From: Segatella albensis DSM 11370 = JCM 12258
GTDB taxonomy: Bacteria > Bacteroidota > Bacteroidia > Bacteroidales > Bacteroidaceae
Direction of reading: 5' to 3'
Assembly: GCF_000426565.1 (NCBI RefSeq)
Contig: NZ_AUFP01000001.1
Coordinates: 1-64,000, forward strand
DNA: 64,000 bases
In this document: positions 16,540-25,220 of the stretch, piece after piece
How positions within the stretch are numbered: the first letter of the stretch is position 1
Layout of the letters: the number at the start of each line of letters is the position of its first letter
The notes under the pieces: generated by a model
The model's input: only the letters and a program-made list of their open reading frames with translations
What the model was told of the DNA's origin: nothing
Database searches by the model: none
Program-made: the position numbers and the translations under genes

Positions 16540-17115
16540 ATGAAACAATTTAAGATCTCAACCTTAGTGATGTGTTGCTTAGCAGCCATGAGTTTTACTC
16601 TCCTTGTTTCGACTGTACTCTGTTCCTGCTCAAAAGATGAGGAATACAATCCACAACCTTCATCTACTATTTTAAACTCACTTTTGGTCTCTATATCAGA
16701 AAGCGGAAAGCCTATAAACTATGAAGAGATGCTTGCTAACAAAGAGTTCTCTGTTATAGAAAAAGTATCAAAGCGAGAAGCGAAAATAGACATTACCGAT
16801 TACGAGAGAACAAAAGTATTTCGCTTTAGCGTCGATCTTCCAGATATTAATTCTATGGTTTTTAATAAGGACAGAACAGAAGCTTCAGGAAAAGTAAGTC
16901 TAGCAATGAATATCAAAGGGACAAAGCTACCAATGCATGTGAACTTTAGTTTCACTTCATCTAAGGACGCTATGCATATGTATGGTGGAAATTGTATTCG
17001 CATTAAGTCTATAGAATATGACAATAAAACAATTTATCCTACAGAAAAAATGGGCATCAATTCAATTAAAATTAAATATGATGGTAATAATACCATAATA
17101 GAACCTTTGTTTTGA
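16540..17115 (+). CDS. Small lipoprotein of unknown function
   Basis: A 191-residue protein with a long hydrophobic signal and a lipobox ending in Cys30 (VLCSC followed by SKDEE), so it should be lipid-anchored. The acidic residues after the Cys (KDEE) are close to the Bacteroidetes surface-export pattern. The remainder is predicted beta-rich with no motif I recognise. A TACATTTG -7-like element at 16482-16489 lies 50 bases upstream without a clear -33 box. It stands alone between the small-peptide unit and the surface glycan cluster. Confidence 0.75.
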   Translation: MKQFKISTLVMCCLAAMSFTLLVSTVLCSCSKDEEYNPQPSSTILNSLLVSISESGKPINYEEMLANKEFSVIEKVSKREAKIDITDYERTKVFRFSVDLPDINSMVFNKDRTEASGKVSLAMNIKGTKLPMHVNFSFTSSKDAMHMYGGNCIRIKSIEYDNKTIYPTEKMGINSIKIKYDGNNTIIEPLF

Positions 17116-17126
17116 TAGAATCGTGT

Positions 17127-17161
17127 AATATTTATATAAAATCTAGAAGAATATAAATATT
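17127..17161. terminator. AT-rich inverted repeat after the lipoprotein gene
   Basis: AATATTTATAT (17127-17137) is inverted as ATATAAATATT (17151-17161). It has no strong T-run, so its role as a terminator is tentative. Confidence 0.35.
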
Positions 17162-17215
17162 GCAAAAAATGCACTTCTAATACCTATTATAATATAAAAA
17201 AGCAAATGCTTTAAA

Positions 17216-17245
17216 CTTGTTTTCACCAAAAAAATGCTACCTTTG
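17216..17245 (+). promoter_or_regulatory. Promoter of the surface glycan cluster's first gene
   Basis: CTTG (17216-17219), 18-base spacer, TACCTTTG (17238-17245). The start codon is at 17266, about 15 bases past the expected transcription start. Confidence 0.5.
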
Positions 17246-17265
17246 TACCCAAAAGAAAACATCAG

Positions 17266-17838
17266 ATGAACCCAATCACTCAAACGATAATACTGACAGC
17301 TTCATCGCTGAGGATGATCCCTCATATAGGGCACTATATGTTCCATCATAAGGACTTTGACGATGATTTGCTGAAAGTACAAGACCATAAAGCCACTGTC
17401 TTGAACTTTATCAAGGCAATGACGCGCGAGAAGACATTTCGCAATCTCTTCTATTATCGGTTAGGCGAATATCTGAGTATATTTATCAAATGGATGTGCC
17501 CCGGCGACCCGACACTTCATATCTGGTGCCCGAGCATCGGAAAAGGAGCACATTTTGAGCACAACTATTCCACTTATCTCAACGCTGAGCGTATCGGTAA
17601 GAATTTCTATTGTCTGCAACTCGTTACTATCGGTACGGGACATGGACATCATGGCGATACCGGACGACCAACGATCGGTGACAACGTGAAGATTATGACG
17701 GGAGCTACTGTCTTCGGACCGATACATATCGGCAACAACGTCACCATCGGTGCCAACGCCGTGGTATTCACAGATGTACCAGACGGTGCAACCGTTGTTG
17801 GGAACCCAGGAAGAATTATAGAACGTGCTAAGATATAA
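17266..17838 (+). CDS. CysE-like left-handed beta-helix acetyltransferase
   Basis: A 190-residue acetyltransferase of the serine O-acetyltransferase type. The C-terminal half is a hexapeptide-repeat beta-helix (TIGDNVKIMTGATVFGPIHIGNNVTIGANAVVF) ending DVPDGATVVGNPGRII. A His-rich loop GTGHGHHGD precedes it where CysE carries catalytic His. Given its place at the head of a glycan cluster it could instead O-acetylate a sugar or polymer. The N-terminal ~90 residues are helical with no export signal. Confidence 0.75.
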   Translation: MNPITQTIILTASSLRMIPHIGHYMFHHKDFDDDLLKVQDHKATVLNFIKAMTREKTFRNLFYYRLGEYLSIFIKWMCPGDPTLHIWCPSIGKGAHFEHNYSTYLNAERIGKNFYCLQLVTIGTGHGHHGDTGRPTIGDNVKIMTGATVFGPIHIGNNVTIGANAVVFTDVPDGATVVGNPGRIIERAKI

Positions 17839-17883
17839 TCTGTACAAAAAAAATATATTCGACAATTATTATATAGTTTGCAA

Positions 17884-18600
17884 ATGAATTACGCTTTGAT
17901 CATCGCTGGTGGATCCGGTAACAGAATGGGACAAGATATCCCTAAGCAGTTTATGCATATCGACAATTGTCCGGTAATCATCCATACTATGATGGCTTTT
18001 CAGAAGCATCCTAATATCGATGGTATCGCTGTCGTGTGCCTTGAAGGATGGGAAACGGTACTTCGCTCATATGCCAACCAGTTTTGCATTACAAAACTGA
18101 AATGGATATTCCCCGGAGGACAAAACGGACAGGAGAGTATACATAACGGAATATACGGACTGAAAGAACAAGGTTGTGGAGACGAAGACTTGGTGCTTAT
18201 CCACGATGCCGTGAGACCACTTGTCTCACAGGATATCATTTCGTCAAACATTGCAATCTGTGAAAAATATGGATATGCCATCACGGGTATACAATGCCGT
18301 GAGGCTATATTGGTAAGCGAGGATGGATTCAAAGCAACAAAGAGCATCCCGAGGGATACCTTGATCCGTACACAGACTCCTCAGACTTTCCGACTGAGAA
18401 ATCTAATCGCCGCTCACGAAGAAGCAAAGAAAAAAGGTATTACCAATTCCGTGGCTTCTTGTACGCTGATGGCTGAACTCGACAACAGGGAGATGCATAT
18501 CGTACCTGGATCTGAGAAGAACGTGAAGATTACCACTGTAGAAGATCTTGAAATCGTAAAATCATTACTGCATGTGCAGAAGGATTCATGGCTGAAATAA
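17884..18600 (+). CDS. IspD/TarI-family cytidylyltransferase
   Basis: A 238-residue nucleotidyltransferase that joins CTP to a polyol or sugar phosphate. The N-terminus carries the signature AGGSGNRMGQDIPKQF, and GGQNGQESIHNGI and HDAVRPLV are the substrate-side motifs of the IspD/TarI family. IspD for isoprenoids is possible, but the next gene is a 13-base overlapping SDR enzyme and a LicD transferase follows. That setting fits a TarI/Bcs1-like enzyme making a CDP-activated alditol for a surface glycan. The ATG at 17884 is preferred; a TTG two codons earlier is also in frame. Confidence 0.85.
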   Translation: MNYALIIAGGSGNRMGQDIPKQFMHIDNCPVIIHTMMAFQKHPNIDGIAVVCLEGWETVLRSYANQFCITKLKWIFPGGQNGQESIHNGIYGLKEQGCGDEDLVLIHDAVRPLVSQDIISSNIAICEKYGYAITGIQCREAILVSEDGFKATKSIPRDTLIRTQTPQTFRLRNLIAAHEEAKKKGITNSVASCTLMAELDNREMHIVPGSEKNVKITTVEDLEIVKSLLHVQKDSWLK

Positions 18601-19622
18601 AAACTTATCCACAATATATCGACGATGTATGCAACGACAGTTTGCCTTGGGAGAAACTGGAAAATTGCAACATTCTCATCACTGGTGCTACGGGACTTAT
18701 AGGTTCTGCACTTGTTGATGTGCTGATGCGGAAGCATATAGCGGGACTTCACATCTATGCCGCAGGAAGAAACGAGAAGAGAGCCCAAAAGAGATTCCAA
18801 AATTATATTGATTGTGATCATTTTCATCTGATCAGGTATGATGTGACTGAGCCTTTGGAAAGTGATATCAACTATCATTATATCATCCATGCGGCAAGCA
18901 ATGCCAGTCCTAACTTCTTTATGCAGAAACCCGTAGAGGTGATGAAAGCTAATCTTTTCGGGACATCAAACTTGATAGAATATGGCCTGAAGCATCATAT
19001 GATGCGTATGCTTTATGTTTCCACGGGGGAAATATATGGAGAAGGGGATGGCAGAGTATTTACCGAAGATTATAGTGGATACGTGGATTGTACCAAACCA
19101 CGCTCTTGTTATCCTTCATCCAAACGAGCAGCAGAGACTCTATGCGCCTCTTATATCGCTGAATATCAAGCCAATATCGTCATAGCCCGTCCAGGCCATG
19201 TATATGGTCCACATTTTACAGAGTCTGACAATCGGGTGTATGCGCAATTTATCCGAAACATACTCAACGACGAGGATATCGTCCTTAAGAGTAAGGGAGA
19301 GGCCTTTCGTTCCTGGACTTTTGTTGTAGACTGCGCCAGCGCTTTGCTATATATCTTACTAAAAGGAGGCAGCGGCGAAGCCTATAACATTGCCGACGAC
19401 CTGTCTAATATCACAATTCGAGAATTAGCAGAAATCATTGCGGAAATAGGCCATAAACAGGTCATCTTTGACATTCCAAGCGATGCAAAGAAAGGAAGAA
19501 CCAATCCTATAACGAAATCAATATTCTCTAATCAGAAATTAAAGGAACTCGGCTGGAATGTAAAAGGTAGCCTAAGAGAATATCTGCAAGCTACCATCGA
19601 AGAAAGTATGGAAAGCCGATAA
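18588..19622 (+). CDS. NAD-dependent epimerase/dehydratase (extended SDR)
   Basis: A 344-residue extended short-chain dehydrogenase. The cofactor site is GATGLIG (residues 33-39), with S146-T147 and the catalytic pair Y175xxxK179 (CYPSSKRAAE). It overlaps the cytidylyltransferase by 13 bases, so the two are likely co-translated and may act in sequence on a nucleotide-activated residue. Classic CDP-ribitol synthesis uses a cytidylyltransferase with a reductase, sometimes fused (Bcs1); this SDR is of the longer epimerase type, so the product could differ. Confidence 0.85.
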   Translation: MAEIKTYPQYIDDVCNDSLPWEKLENCNILITGATGLIGSALVDVLMRKHIAGLHIYAAGRNEKRAQKRFQNYIDCDHFHLIRYDVTEPLESDINYHYIIHAASNASPNFFMQKPVEVMKANLFGTSNLIEYGLKHHMMRMLYVSTGEIYGEGDGRVFTEDYSGYVDCTKPRSCYPSSKRAAETLCASYIAEYQANIVIARPGHVYGPHFTESDNRVYAQFIRNILNDEDIVLKSKGEAFRSWTFVVDCASALLYILLKGGSGEAYNIADDLSNITIRELAEIIAEIGHKQVIFDIPSDAKKGRTNPITKSIFSNQKLKELGWNVKGSLREYLQATIEESMESR

Positions 19623-19624
19623 AG

Positions 19625-20500
19625 TTACTTGATCTTGGAGAGAGCCTCGCGAAGCGTTATTCTCTTCGCCAAATCAAAATATGCCTTGAAATGATGACTC
19701 TGTCGCTTCTCCACAGGTGGCAACTGCATATAATCTCCATACAACTGTTTGAGATATTTATCATATCCTGAGAAAAGATTCACCTCCAGATTCTCGAATG
19801 GACATTTTACAATGCCATCAAGCCATTCTTTAGGGAATACTTCTCGCTCACCATAACTACCGCTATAAGCCATGACATGCTTAGAGGTGGAAAAGTCATA
19901 TCTACGACAGATTGCATCCAATTGCCGAATCAAAGAACGACGATAATTTTCTCTATTGAAGAAAGCATAGGTTTTACGCAAGAAGCGCCCCCACTCCTTT
20001 GGATTTGCCAATAAAGAGATATATTTCCAAAAAGAGTTATGGGTGGAAACGGCCTCCAACTTATTCATGATATGCCGGAATTCTGCCTGTTGCTGCTTTG
20101 CCTCCTCTATAGAATCAGACGCTCCATCCAACGGAAAGATGTCGATGTATAGTCCCATCAAAAATGGATGCTCTGCAATCTCGACCAATGAGGTTTCCTT
20201 ATTGCATAACTTGGAGAAATAAAGTGGATAATCAACTGTATTATAAGGAGAAACGACTTCGTATTTACCCAAATTCACTTTCTCTGCCAGTTCCAGAAAC
20301 TTATCATAATCCGGACGAGGCATAAACACATCTATATCATCATCCCAAGGAATTATACCATGATGACGGACTGCACCGATAGCTGTTCCGCCACAACAAT
20401 AATAAGTTAGGTCATATTTTTGACAGATGTCTATAAATTCTCTAAAGACATCTGTGATGATGGCATTCCATAAAGGTTGCTGTTCTTGGGTTACTAACAT
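19625..20500 (-). CDS. LicD-family phosphotransferase
   Basis: A 291-residue LicD protein, a nucleotidyltransferase-fold enzyme that transfers phosphocholine or phospho-alditols from CDP donors onto glycans. The N-terminal signature is complete: GGTAIGAVRHHG (37-48) and PWDDDIDVFMPR with D53-D55 and D57 as metal ligands. It converges on the SDR gene with a 2-base gap and is divergent from the GT14 gene. With the cytidylyltransferase it suggests a CDP-donor-to-glycan route. Confidence 0.88.
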   Translation of the reverse strand: MLVTQEQQPLWNAIITDVFREFIDICQKYDLTYYCCGGTAIGAVRHHGIIPWDDDIDVFMPRPDYDKFLELAEKVNLGKYEVVSPYNTVDYPLYFSKLCNKETSLVEIAEHPFLMGLYIDIFPLDGASDSIEEAKQQQAEFRHIMNKLEAVSTHNSFWKYISLLANPKEWGRFLRKTYAFFNRENYRRSLIRQLDAICRRYDFSTSKHVMAYSGSYGEREVFPKEWLDGIVKCPFENLEVNLFSGYDKYLKQLYGDYMQLPPVEKRQSHHFKAYFDLAKRITLREALSKIK

Positions 20501-20522
20501 CTCTTTTGAATCTTTATTATTG

Positions 20523-20571
20523 CAAAAGTAAAAAGAATATTTTGAAAATCAATCATGATTTGCTATTTTTG
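20523..20571. promoter_or_regulatory. Overlapping divergent promoters of licD and the GT14 gene
   Basis: Rightward: TTTG (20541-20544), 19 bases, TATTTTTG (20564-20571), a perfect match; the GT14 ATG is at 20580, so the RNA is nearly leaderless. Leftward: ATTG (20553-20550), 19 bases, TACTTTTG (20530-20523). The two promoters share DNA within an 80-base gap, so they may exclude each other. Confidence 0.6.
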
Positions 20572-20579
20572 CAAAGAAT

Positions 20580-21482
20580 ATGACTAGAATAGCTTATCTG
20601 ATATCTGCCCATACGGATGCTCCGCATCTAAATAGATTGATTCAGGCACTCCCTAACGATGCTGAATTCTTCATTCATGTGGATGCAAGAGCCGACATCA
20701 ATACATTCAAAAGATGTGTTACAAATCCCCATGCTCACTTTATTGAGGATAGGATCAATGTGATGTGGGGAAGTTTCGGACAGGTGAGATACCAGATGGC
20801 ATTAATCAAGGCTGCCCTAGCCTTCCCTGACCCTTTCGATTATCTATTCTCTATCAGTGGATTGGATTATCCACTATGGAGTAATGATAAAATCATGAGA
20901 TATATCGATTCTGTACAAGGAAAGAACTTTCTAAGGGCAACTTGCTTGACTAACAATAAAGAAGATGCCAGGCTCTATCGGGAATATCGATTTCTGAACA
21001 CCAAGCCTTGGAAATATGGTACTATCAAAAGTAAGTTTAGAGTGGCTATCAGAAAACTTCTTACGGGAATGAATATTCACAAGCCACTAACGGTTCCTTT
21101 GGGAAACAGAAGAGTGCCTCTATATAAAGGTGGTTCTTGGTGGGGCATCACACGAGAGCTGGCACAATATGCACTATCTATATACGAGAAGCATCCTGAA
21201 TTTACAAATTATTTCAAGACTTCATTCGGACCCGACGAGACTTTCATCCATACAATAGCATTAAACTCGAAATTTGCGAAATACTGTAAACTTATAGAAG
21301 GTAAGGAACTGGAACTGGAGGAACTATCACCACTCACCTATATAGAATATGGTGAAGAGATCAAGGTCTTCCAAGAAGAAGACTTCAAGACTTTGATAGA
21401 TTCGGGTAAAATGTTCTGCAGAAAAACAAAAACAGGAGAAAGCGATAAGTTACTAGACAAGATTGATATATACAGGAAATAA
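20580..21482 (+). CDS. Core-2/I-branching-type GT14 glycosyltransferase
   Basis: A 300-residue member of the beta-1,6-N-acetylglucosaminyltransferase family (GT14). The N-terminus RIAYLISAHTDAPHLNRLIQAL, FIHVDARAD and FSISGLDYPLWSN are the usual family blocks, and GGSWWGITRELAQYAL with FGPDETFIHT form the acceptor half. In bacteria such enzymes decorate capsule or O-antigen with xylose or GlcNAc; the donor is not known here. It opens the rightward GT14-flippase-GT2 run, ending 9 bases before the flippase. Confidence 0.87.
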   Translation: MTRIAYLISAHTDAPHLNRLIQALPNDAEFFIHVDARADINTFKRCVTNPHAHFIEDRINVMWGSFGQVRYQMALIKAALAFPDPFDYLFSISGLDYPLWSNDKIMRYIDSVQGKNFLRATCLTNNKEDARLYREYRFLNTKPWKYGTIKSKFRVAIRKLLTGMNIHKPLTVPLGNRRVPLYKGGSWWGITRELAQYALSIYEKHPEFTNYFKTSFGPDETFIHTIALNSKFAKYCKLIEGKELELEELSPLTYIEYGEEIKVFQEEDFKTLIDSGKMFCRKTKTGESDKLLDKIDIYRK

Positions 21483-21490
21483 ATGACAAT

Positions 21491-22933
21491 ATGGTAGAAA
21501 CGCTAAAAGAAAAAACAGCAAAAGGCCTTTTTTGGGGTGCCATGAATAGTGGTACCACGCAGATACTCAATATCGTCATTGGTATATTTCTTGGCCGCTT
21601 ACTATCTCCGACTGAGACGGGTATCGTAGGTGTTCTTACCATCTTCACTCTGATTGCAGGTAATATACAGAGCAGTGGATTCACTCAGGGACTTATCAAC
21701 CTGAAACACCCTACGGGAAATGACTACAATTCGGTATTCTGGTTCAATATCATTGCTGGTATCAGCATGTATTGTATTCTTTTCTTCTGTGCTCCCACCA
21801 TCGCTTGGTATTTCCATCAACCTTGTTTGGTGGAGGTTTCCCGTTTCGTATTCCTTGGCTTCGTCTTTTCTTCACTGGGAATAGCACAGGGTGCCTATAT
21901 GACGAAGAATATGATGAACAAAGAAATCGCAATATGCGGATTTATAGCCTTAATATGTTCTGGCATTGTTGGTATCACAATGGCTTCCATGGGGATGAGC
22001 TATTGGAGTCTGGCCTGGCAACAAATCATCTATATCTGTGTATTGAACATCGGAAGATATTACTATACGGGATGGCGCCCTAACCTGCATATCGACTTCG
22101 GTCCGGTAAAGAGGATGTTCAACTTTAGTGTAAAGATTTTATTTACGAACATTATCAACACCATCAGCAACAATATTCTGACACTTATCTTCGGTCGATT
22201 ATATACGATCCATGATGTAGGCAACTATACTCAGGCCTACAACTGGGACAACAAGGCGAACTCATTTGTAGCCAATGCTATCGGACAAATTGCGCAACCC
22301 GTTTTGGCTGCAGTAAATGAAAATAAGGATAAAGAGCGACAGGTGTTTCGCAAGATGATGCGCTTCACGGCGTTTTTATCTTTTCCTCTGATGCTGGGAC
22401 TGACACTTGTCAGTCGGGAGTTTATCTTGATCACCATTGGTAGCAAATGGATTGGTTGTATACCATTATTGCAGATTCTATGTATCAGCGGTGCTTTTAT
22501 GCCCATCTATACGCTTTATCAAAACCTTGCCATCAGCAATGGTCGTTCAGATATCTATCTATGGTGCAACTTCGGACAAGTGATTCTATTGATCGTCCTT
22601 ATCATCGTCGGTCATTCTCTAGGGATGACTTATCTCGTAACGGCTTATAGCATCTTTGTTATACTATGGTTATTGGTTTGGCATTTTGCCACAAGACGAA
22701 TTTCGGGAATCCGAATTCTCGATATCTTCAAAGACACTATGCCATTCTTTATGACTTCTATTGCTGTAATGGGGACTACTTACCTCATAACGATGAAAAT
22801 AGAAAATGTCTATCTATTAATTGCTATACGCATCATCATCGCTGCGACACTATATTTCGCAGTAATGAAACTTGCTCATGTAGTAATTCTGGATGACTGC
22901 ATCAAATTCGTAAAACAGAAATTCTCAAAATAA
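21491..22933 (+). CDS. MOP-superfamily polysaccharide flippase (Wzx/WzxC-like)
   Basis: A 480-residue integral membrane protein with about 12-14 hydrophobic helices. It starts TLKEKTAKGLFWGAMNSGTTQ, typical of the Polysacc_synt_3 / WzxC type. Such proteins move undecaprenyl-linked repeat units across the inner membrane. It lies between a GT14 and a GT2 gene, gaps 8 bases each, consistent with export of the glycan built by this cluster. Confidence 0.9.
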   Translation: MVETLKEKTAKGLFWGAMNSGTTQILNIVIGIFLGRLLSPTETGIVGVLTIFTLIAGNIQSSGFTQGLINLKHPTGNDYNSVFWFNIIAGISMYCILFFCAPTIAWYFHQPCLVEVSRFVFLGFVFSSLGIAQGAYMTKNMMNKEIAICGFIALICSGIVGITMASMGMSYWSLAWQQIIYICVLNIGRYYYTGWRPNLHIDFGPVKRMFNFSVKILFTNIINTISNNILTLIFGRLYTIHDVGNYTQAYNWDNKANSFVANAIGQIAQPVLAAVNENKDKERQVFRKMMRFTAFLSFPLMLGLTLVSREFILITIGSKWIGCIPLLQILCISGAFMPIYTLYQNLAISNGRSDIYLWCNFGQVILLIVLIIVGHSLGMTYLVTAYSIFVILWLLVWHFATRRISGIRILDIFKDTMPFFMTSIAVMGTTYLITMKIENVYLLIAIRIIIAATLYFAVMKLAHVVILDDCIKFVKQKFSK

Positions 22934-22941
22934 TCTTTACT

Positions 22942-23853
22942 ATGGACATCTCTATTATCATCCCCTTATATAATAAAGAGGAATATATCGAAGAATGTTT
23001 GGACAGCTGTCTAAGTCAAAACTTTCAAGGCGATTTCGAAGTAATTGTCGTCGATGACGGGAGTACGGATAATTCGGGAATGGTCGCTGACAAAATAGCC
23101 ACAAAAGACCATCGCATAAAGATTATCCATACAGAGAATGGTGGAGTGACAGCTGCACGAAGAATAGGCTATGAGCATGCTTTGGGCAAATATATCATGT
23201 TTGTTGATTCTGATGATAAACTACTGGACGATGCTCTTTCATCAACATACGATGCTATCATCCAACAGAATGCCGATGAAGTGGTGGCCTATTATAAGAC
23301 TCAACATGGAAGAATTGCTGACTCTGGAATTAGAGGATGGGCAAACCCGGACTTTATGATAAAGGAACTACTCGCCAGCAGAATCTACTTCTGTGTGTTA
23401 TGGGGAATTCTATTTCGTAAAGAGATTTTGAAAGGATGCCTGGATATTCCTCGGGACATCAGAAACGGAGAGGATATCCTCTTACAAATAAAAGTTCTGG
23501 CTAAGAAACCTAAGGTTTACTTTATCGGGAAATGTATCTATTATTATATGGAGGGGTTACCTAATGACCGTAGATTGGAACTGGAGGTAGAGAAACTCTA
23601 CGATAAAATCCTTGAGAACACTTTATCCGGGATGGGAAATAGATACAAGTCTTCTATCTTGCATCATCGGGTGAAGATGTATGAGAATTTTATAAATGAA
23701 AGAAAATTCTATGCTTTCCGAGATTATTACAAACAGTTTCGTAAGCATATGAATAAGGACATTCCTCTGCTTGACAAAATCGTAATGGCCTTACCTCCTC
23801 GATTAGCTTATTTCCCTGTCCACTACTATAAGAAATGGACAGGAAGATGCTAA
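22942..23853 (+). CDS. Glycosyltransferase family 2
   Basis: A 303-residue GT-A enzyme. SIIIPLYNKEEYIEECLDS, VVDDGSTDNS and FVDSDDKLL supply the donor site and the DxD metal motif; NGEDILLQIK is the acceptor-side acidic motif. It is the last rightward gene of the glycan cluster and converges on the membrane-protein operon with a 3-base gap, with no clear hairpin terminator between. Confidence 0.9.
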   Translation: MDISIIIPLYNKEEYIEECLDSCLSQNFQGDFEVIVVDDGSTDNSGMVADKIATKDHRIKIIHTENGGVTAARRIGYEHALGKYIMFVDSDDKLLDDALSSTYDAIIQQNADEVVAYYKTQHGRIADSGIRGWANPDFMIKELLASRIYFCVLWGILFRKEILKGCLDIPRDIRNGEDILLQIKVLAKKPKVYFIGKCIYYYMEGLPNDRRLELEVEKLYDKILENTLSGMGNRYKSSILHHRVKMYENFINERKFYAFRDYYKQFRKHMNKDIPLLDKIVMALPPRLAYFPVHYYKKWTGRC

Positions 23854-23856
23854 CTT

Positions 23857-25206
23857 TTACGATAACATATAATGGATATACAGATTCCAATTATAAGTTA
23901 ATAGGAATATTGTAAGAAACAATACTATATACCTTAATGCTTGTTGATAACTTGCTTTCTTGATGTGCTTGAACATATAAGCGATAGCTATAGGCAGGAT
24001 AAAAGCCCAGTGGGCTGTCATGATATATACTTCCTGAAGGCCGAAACCTAATACAAGGTGAAGGAACATATCAAAGCCAAACCATGATAGACATAGTAGG
24101 AAGAAGTGGGACTTTATGCCACATGCTATGCCTAAAATAAATAGCAACAGGACGATACCAACAATGACGTAACAGAAATAATTGGTATAGGCAACGAAGA
24201 CCGGACGATCTACATTCACATCATGAAGCATCTTCTCGTCATGGAACATCAATGACTCGCCGAAAAGATTCTCTACAATGGAACGTGAACGTGAAAGTTT
24301 CATATCTGTCCATCGGAATGTTTCTCCCGACATGATGGCATTGGCATGAGCTTTGTCTTGTTTCCTATGGAATGCTTCTAAATCTTTCTTAAACTTCGGA
24401 TCCTTCAGTCGTTCCTGTAAGGCATTATCACGACGCTCCTGTTCTGGTTTCTGTATATATTCGTCTATGAGCAGATAAGAACCTACCAATAGACATGATG
24501 GTAATATAAAGGCGATAAGAAAACTACGAGGATGAAACACGCGTCGACCATTAGCAAACCATTGTGCCAGACCGATCTTCACGCAATTGGTAGTGGTAAT
24601 ACCTGTGGACAACAGAAACAATAGTGCTGTGGCCCAACTTGGCATCTTCTTGTTATCCTTGATACTTTTTCCTGCGATATATAAGGTAAGCAACAAAAAG
24701 AACAAAGACAGTCCAAAATGGTCTGGTGCTACTACAGTTACCATGATATAGGCAAAAGAGAAGAAAAAAGTACATAGCAAGAGACTCTCCTTGTATCCTA
24801 TCTCAACGATTTGACGCAGGATTCTAAAAAGGAATAAAAAGGAATATAGGGACAGAAGGACTAGAACAACTGCAACGATGAAGACTGCGCAATTCATATC
24901 CGTGACATCCATCAACCACTGATTGAGTTCTGAGAACGGATAAACGAAGATTGCCAGTAAAGGATGACGGGAAAGGACATAAAGTGAGCGCCACTGTGAA
25001 AGTGTGATATAGGTGTATGGATCGAAACCCGACAAACAAAAGTTCTTGGTGAATATTGTATAGAAACCTAATTTGCCACATCTCGTGAATTGCTCGAAAT
25101 GCTGATAGATGGCTAACGCATTCAAGGCCACCAAATATAGGAAGACGACCACCGAAGGCCATCTCTCTTCCTTGCTTATTTTAAAGATTCTAAATGGATC
25201 CTTCAT
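23857..25206 (-). CDS. Multi-pass membrane protein, GT-C-like (paralog 1)
   Basis: A 449-residue protein with roughly 10-11 membrane segments. The start is set at MKDPFRIF by comparison with its neighbour MKNPFHIF; a GTG 18 bases earlier is in frame. Both share SGFDPYTY/SGFDPITY and SRHPLLA/YRHPLLA in the first periplasmic loop, a pattern like the acidic-loop-plus-RHP of GT-C polyprenyl-phosphate-sugar transferases, and GFGxxEVYIMxAHW/Y near the end. It is the last gene of an 11-gene operon. I do not recognise a named family with certainty; a transferase of lipid-linked pentose or hexose is inferred. Confidence 0.75.
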   Translation of the reverse strand: MKDPFRIFKISKEERWPSVVVFLYLVALNALAIYQHFEQFTRCGKLGFYTIFTKNFCLSGFDPYTYITLSQWRSLYVLSRHPLLAIFVYPFSELNQWLMDVTDMNCAVFIVAVVLVLLSLYSFLFLFRILRQIVEIGYKESLLLCTFFFSFAYIMVTVVAPDHFGLSLFFLLLTLYIAGKSIKDNKKMPSWATALLFLLSTGITTTNCVKIGLAQWFANGRRVFHPRSFLIAFILPSCLLVGSYLLIDEYIQKPEQERRDNALQERLKDPKFKKDLEAFHRKQDKAHANAIMSGETFRWTDMKLSRSRSIVENLFGESLMFHDEKMLHDVNVDRPVFVAYTNYFCYVIVGIVLLLFILGIACGIKSHFFLLCLSWFGFDMFLHLVLGFGLQEVYIMTAHWAFILPIAIAYMFKHIKKASYQQALRYIVLFLTIFLLTYNWNLYIHYMLS

Positions 25207-25220
25207 ATTATATGTTTTTA

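Noticed and set aside
16401..16649. N-terminal half of a 131-residue minus-strand frame
   Set aside because: It is antisense to the lipoprotein signal and promoter; only the last 48 codons have any resemblance to a protein.
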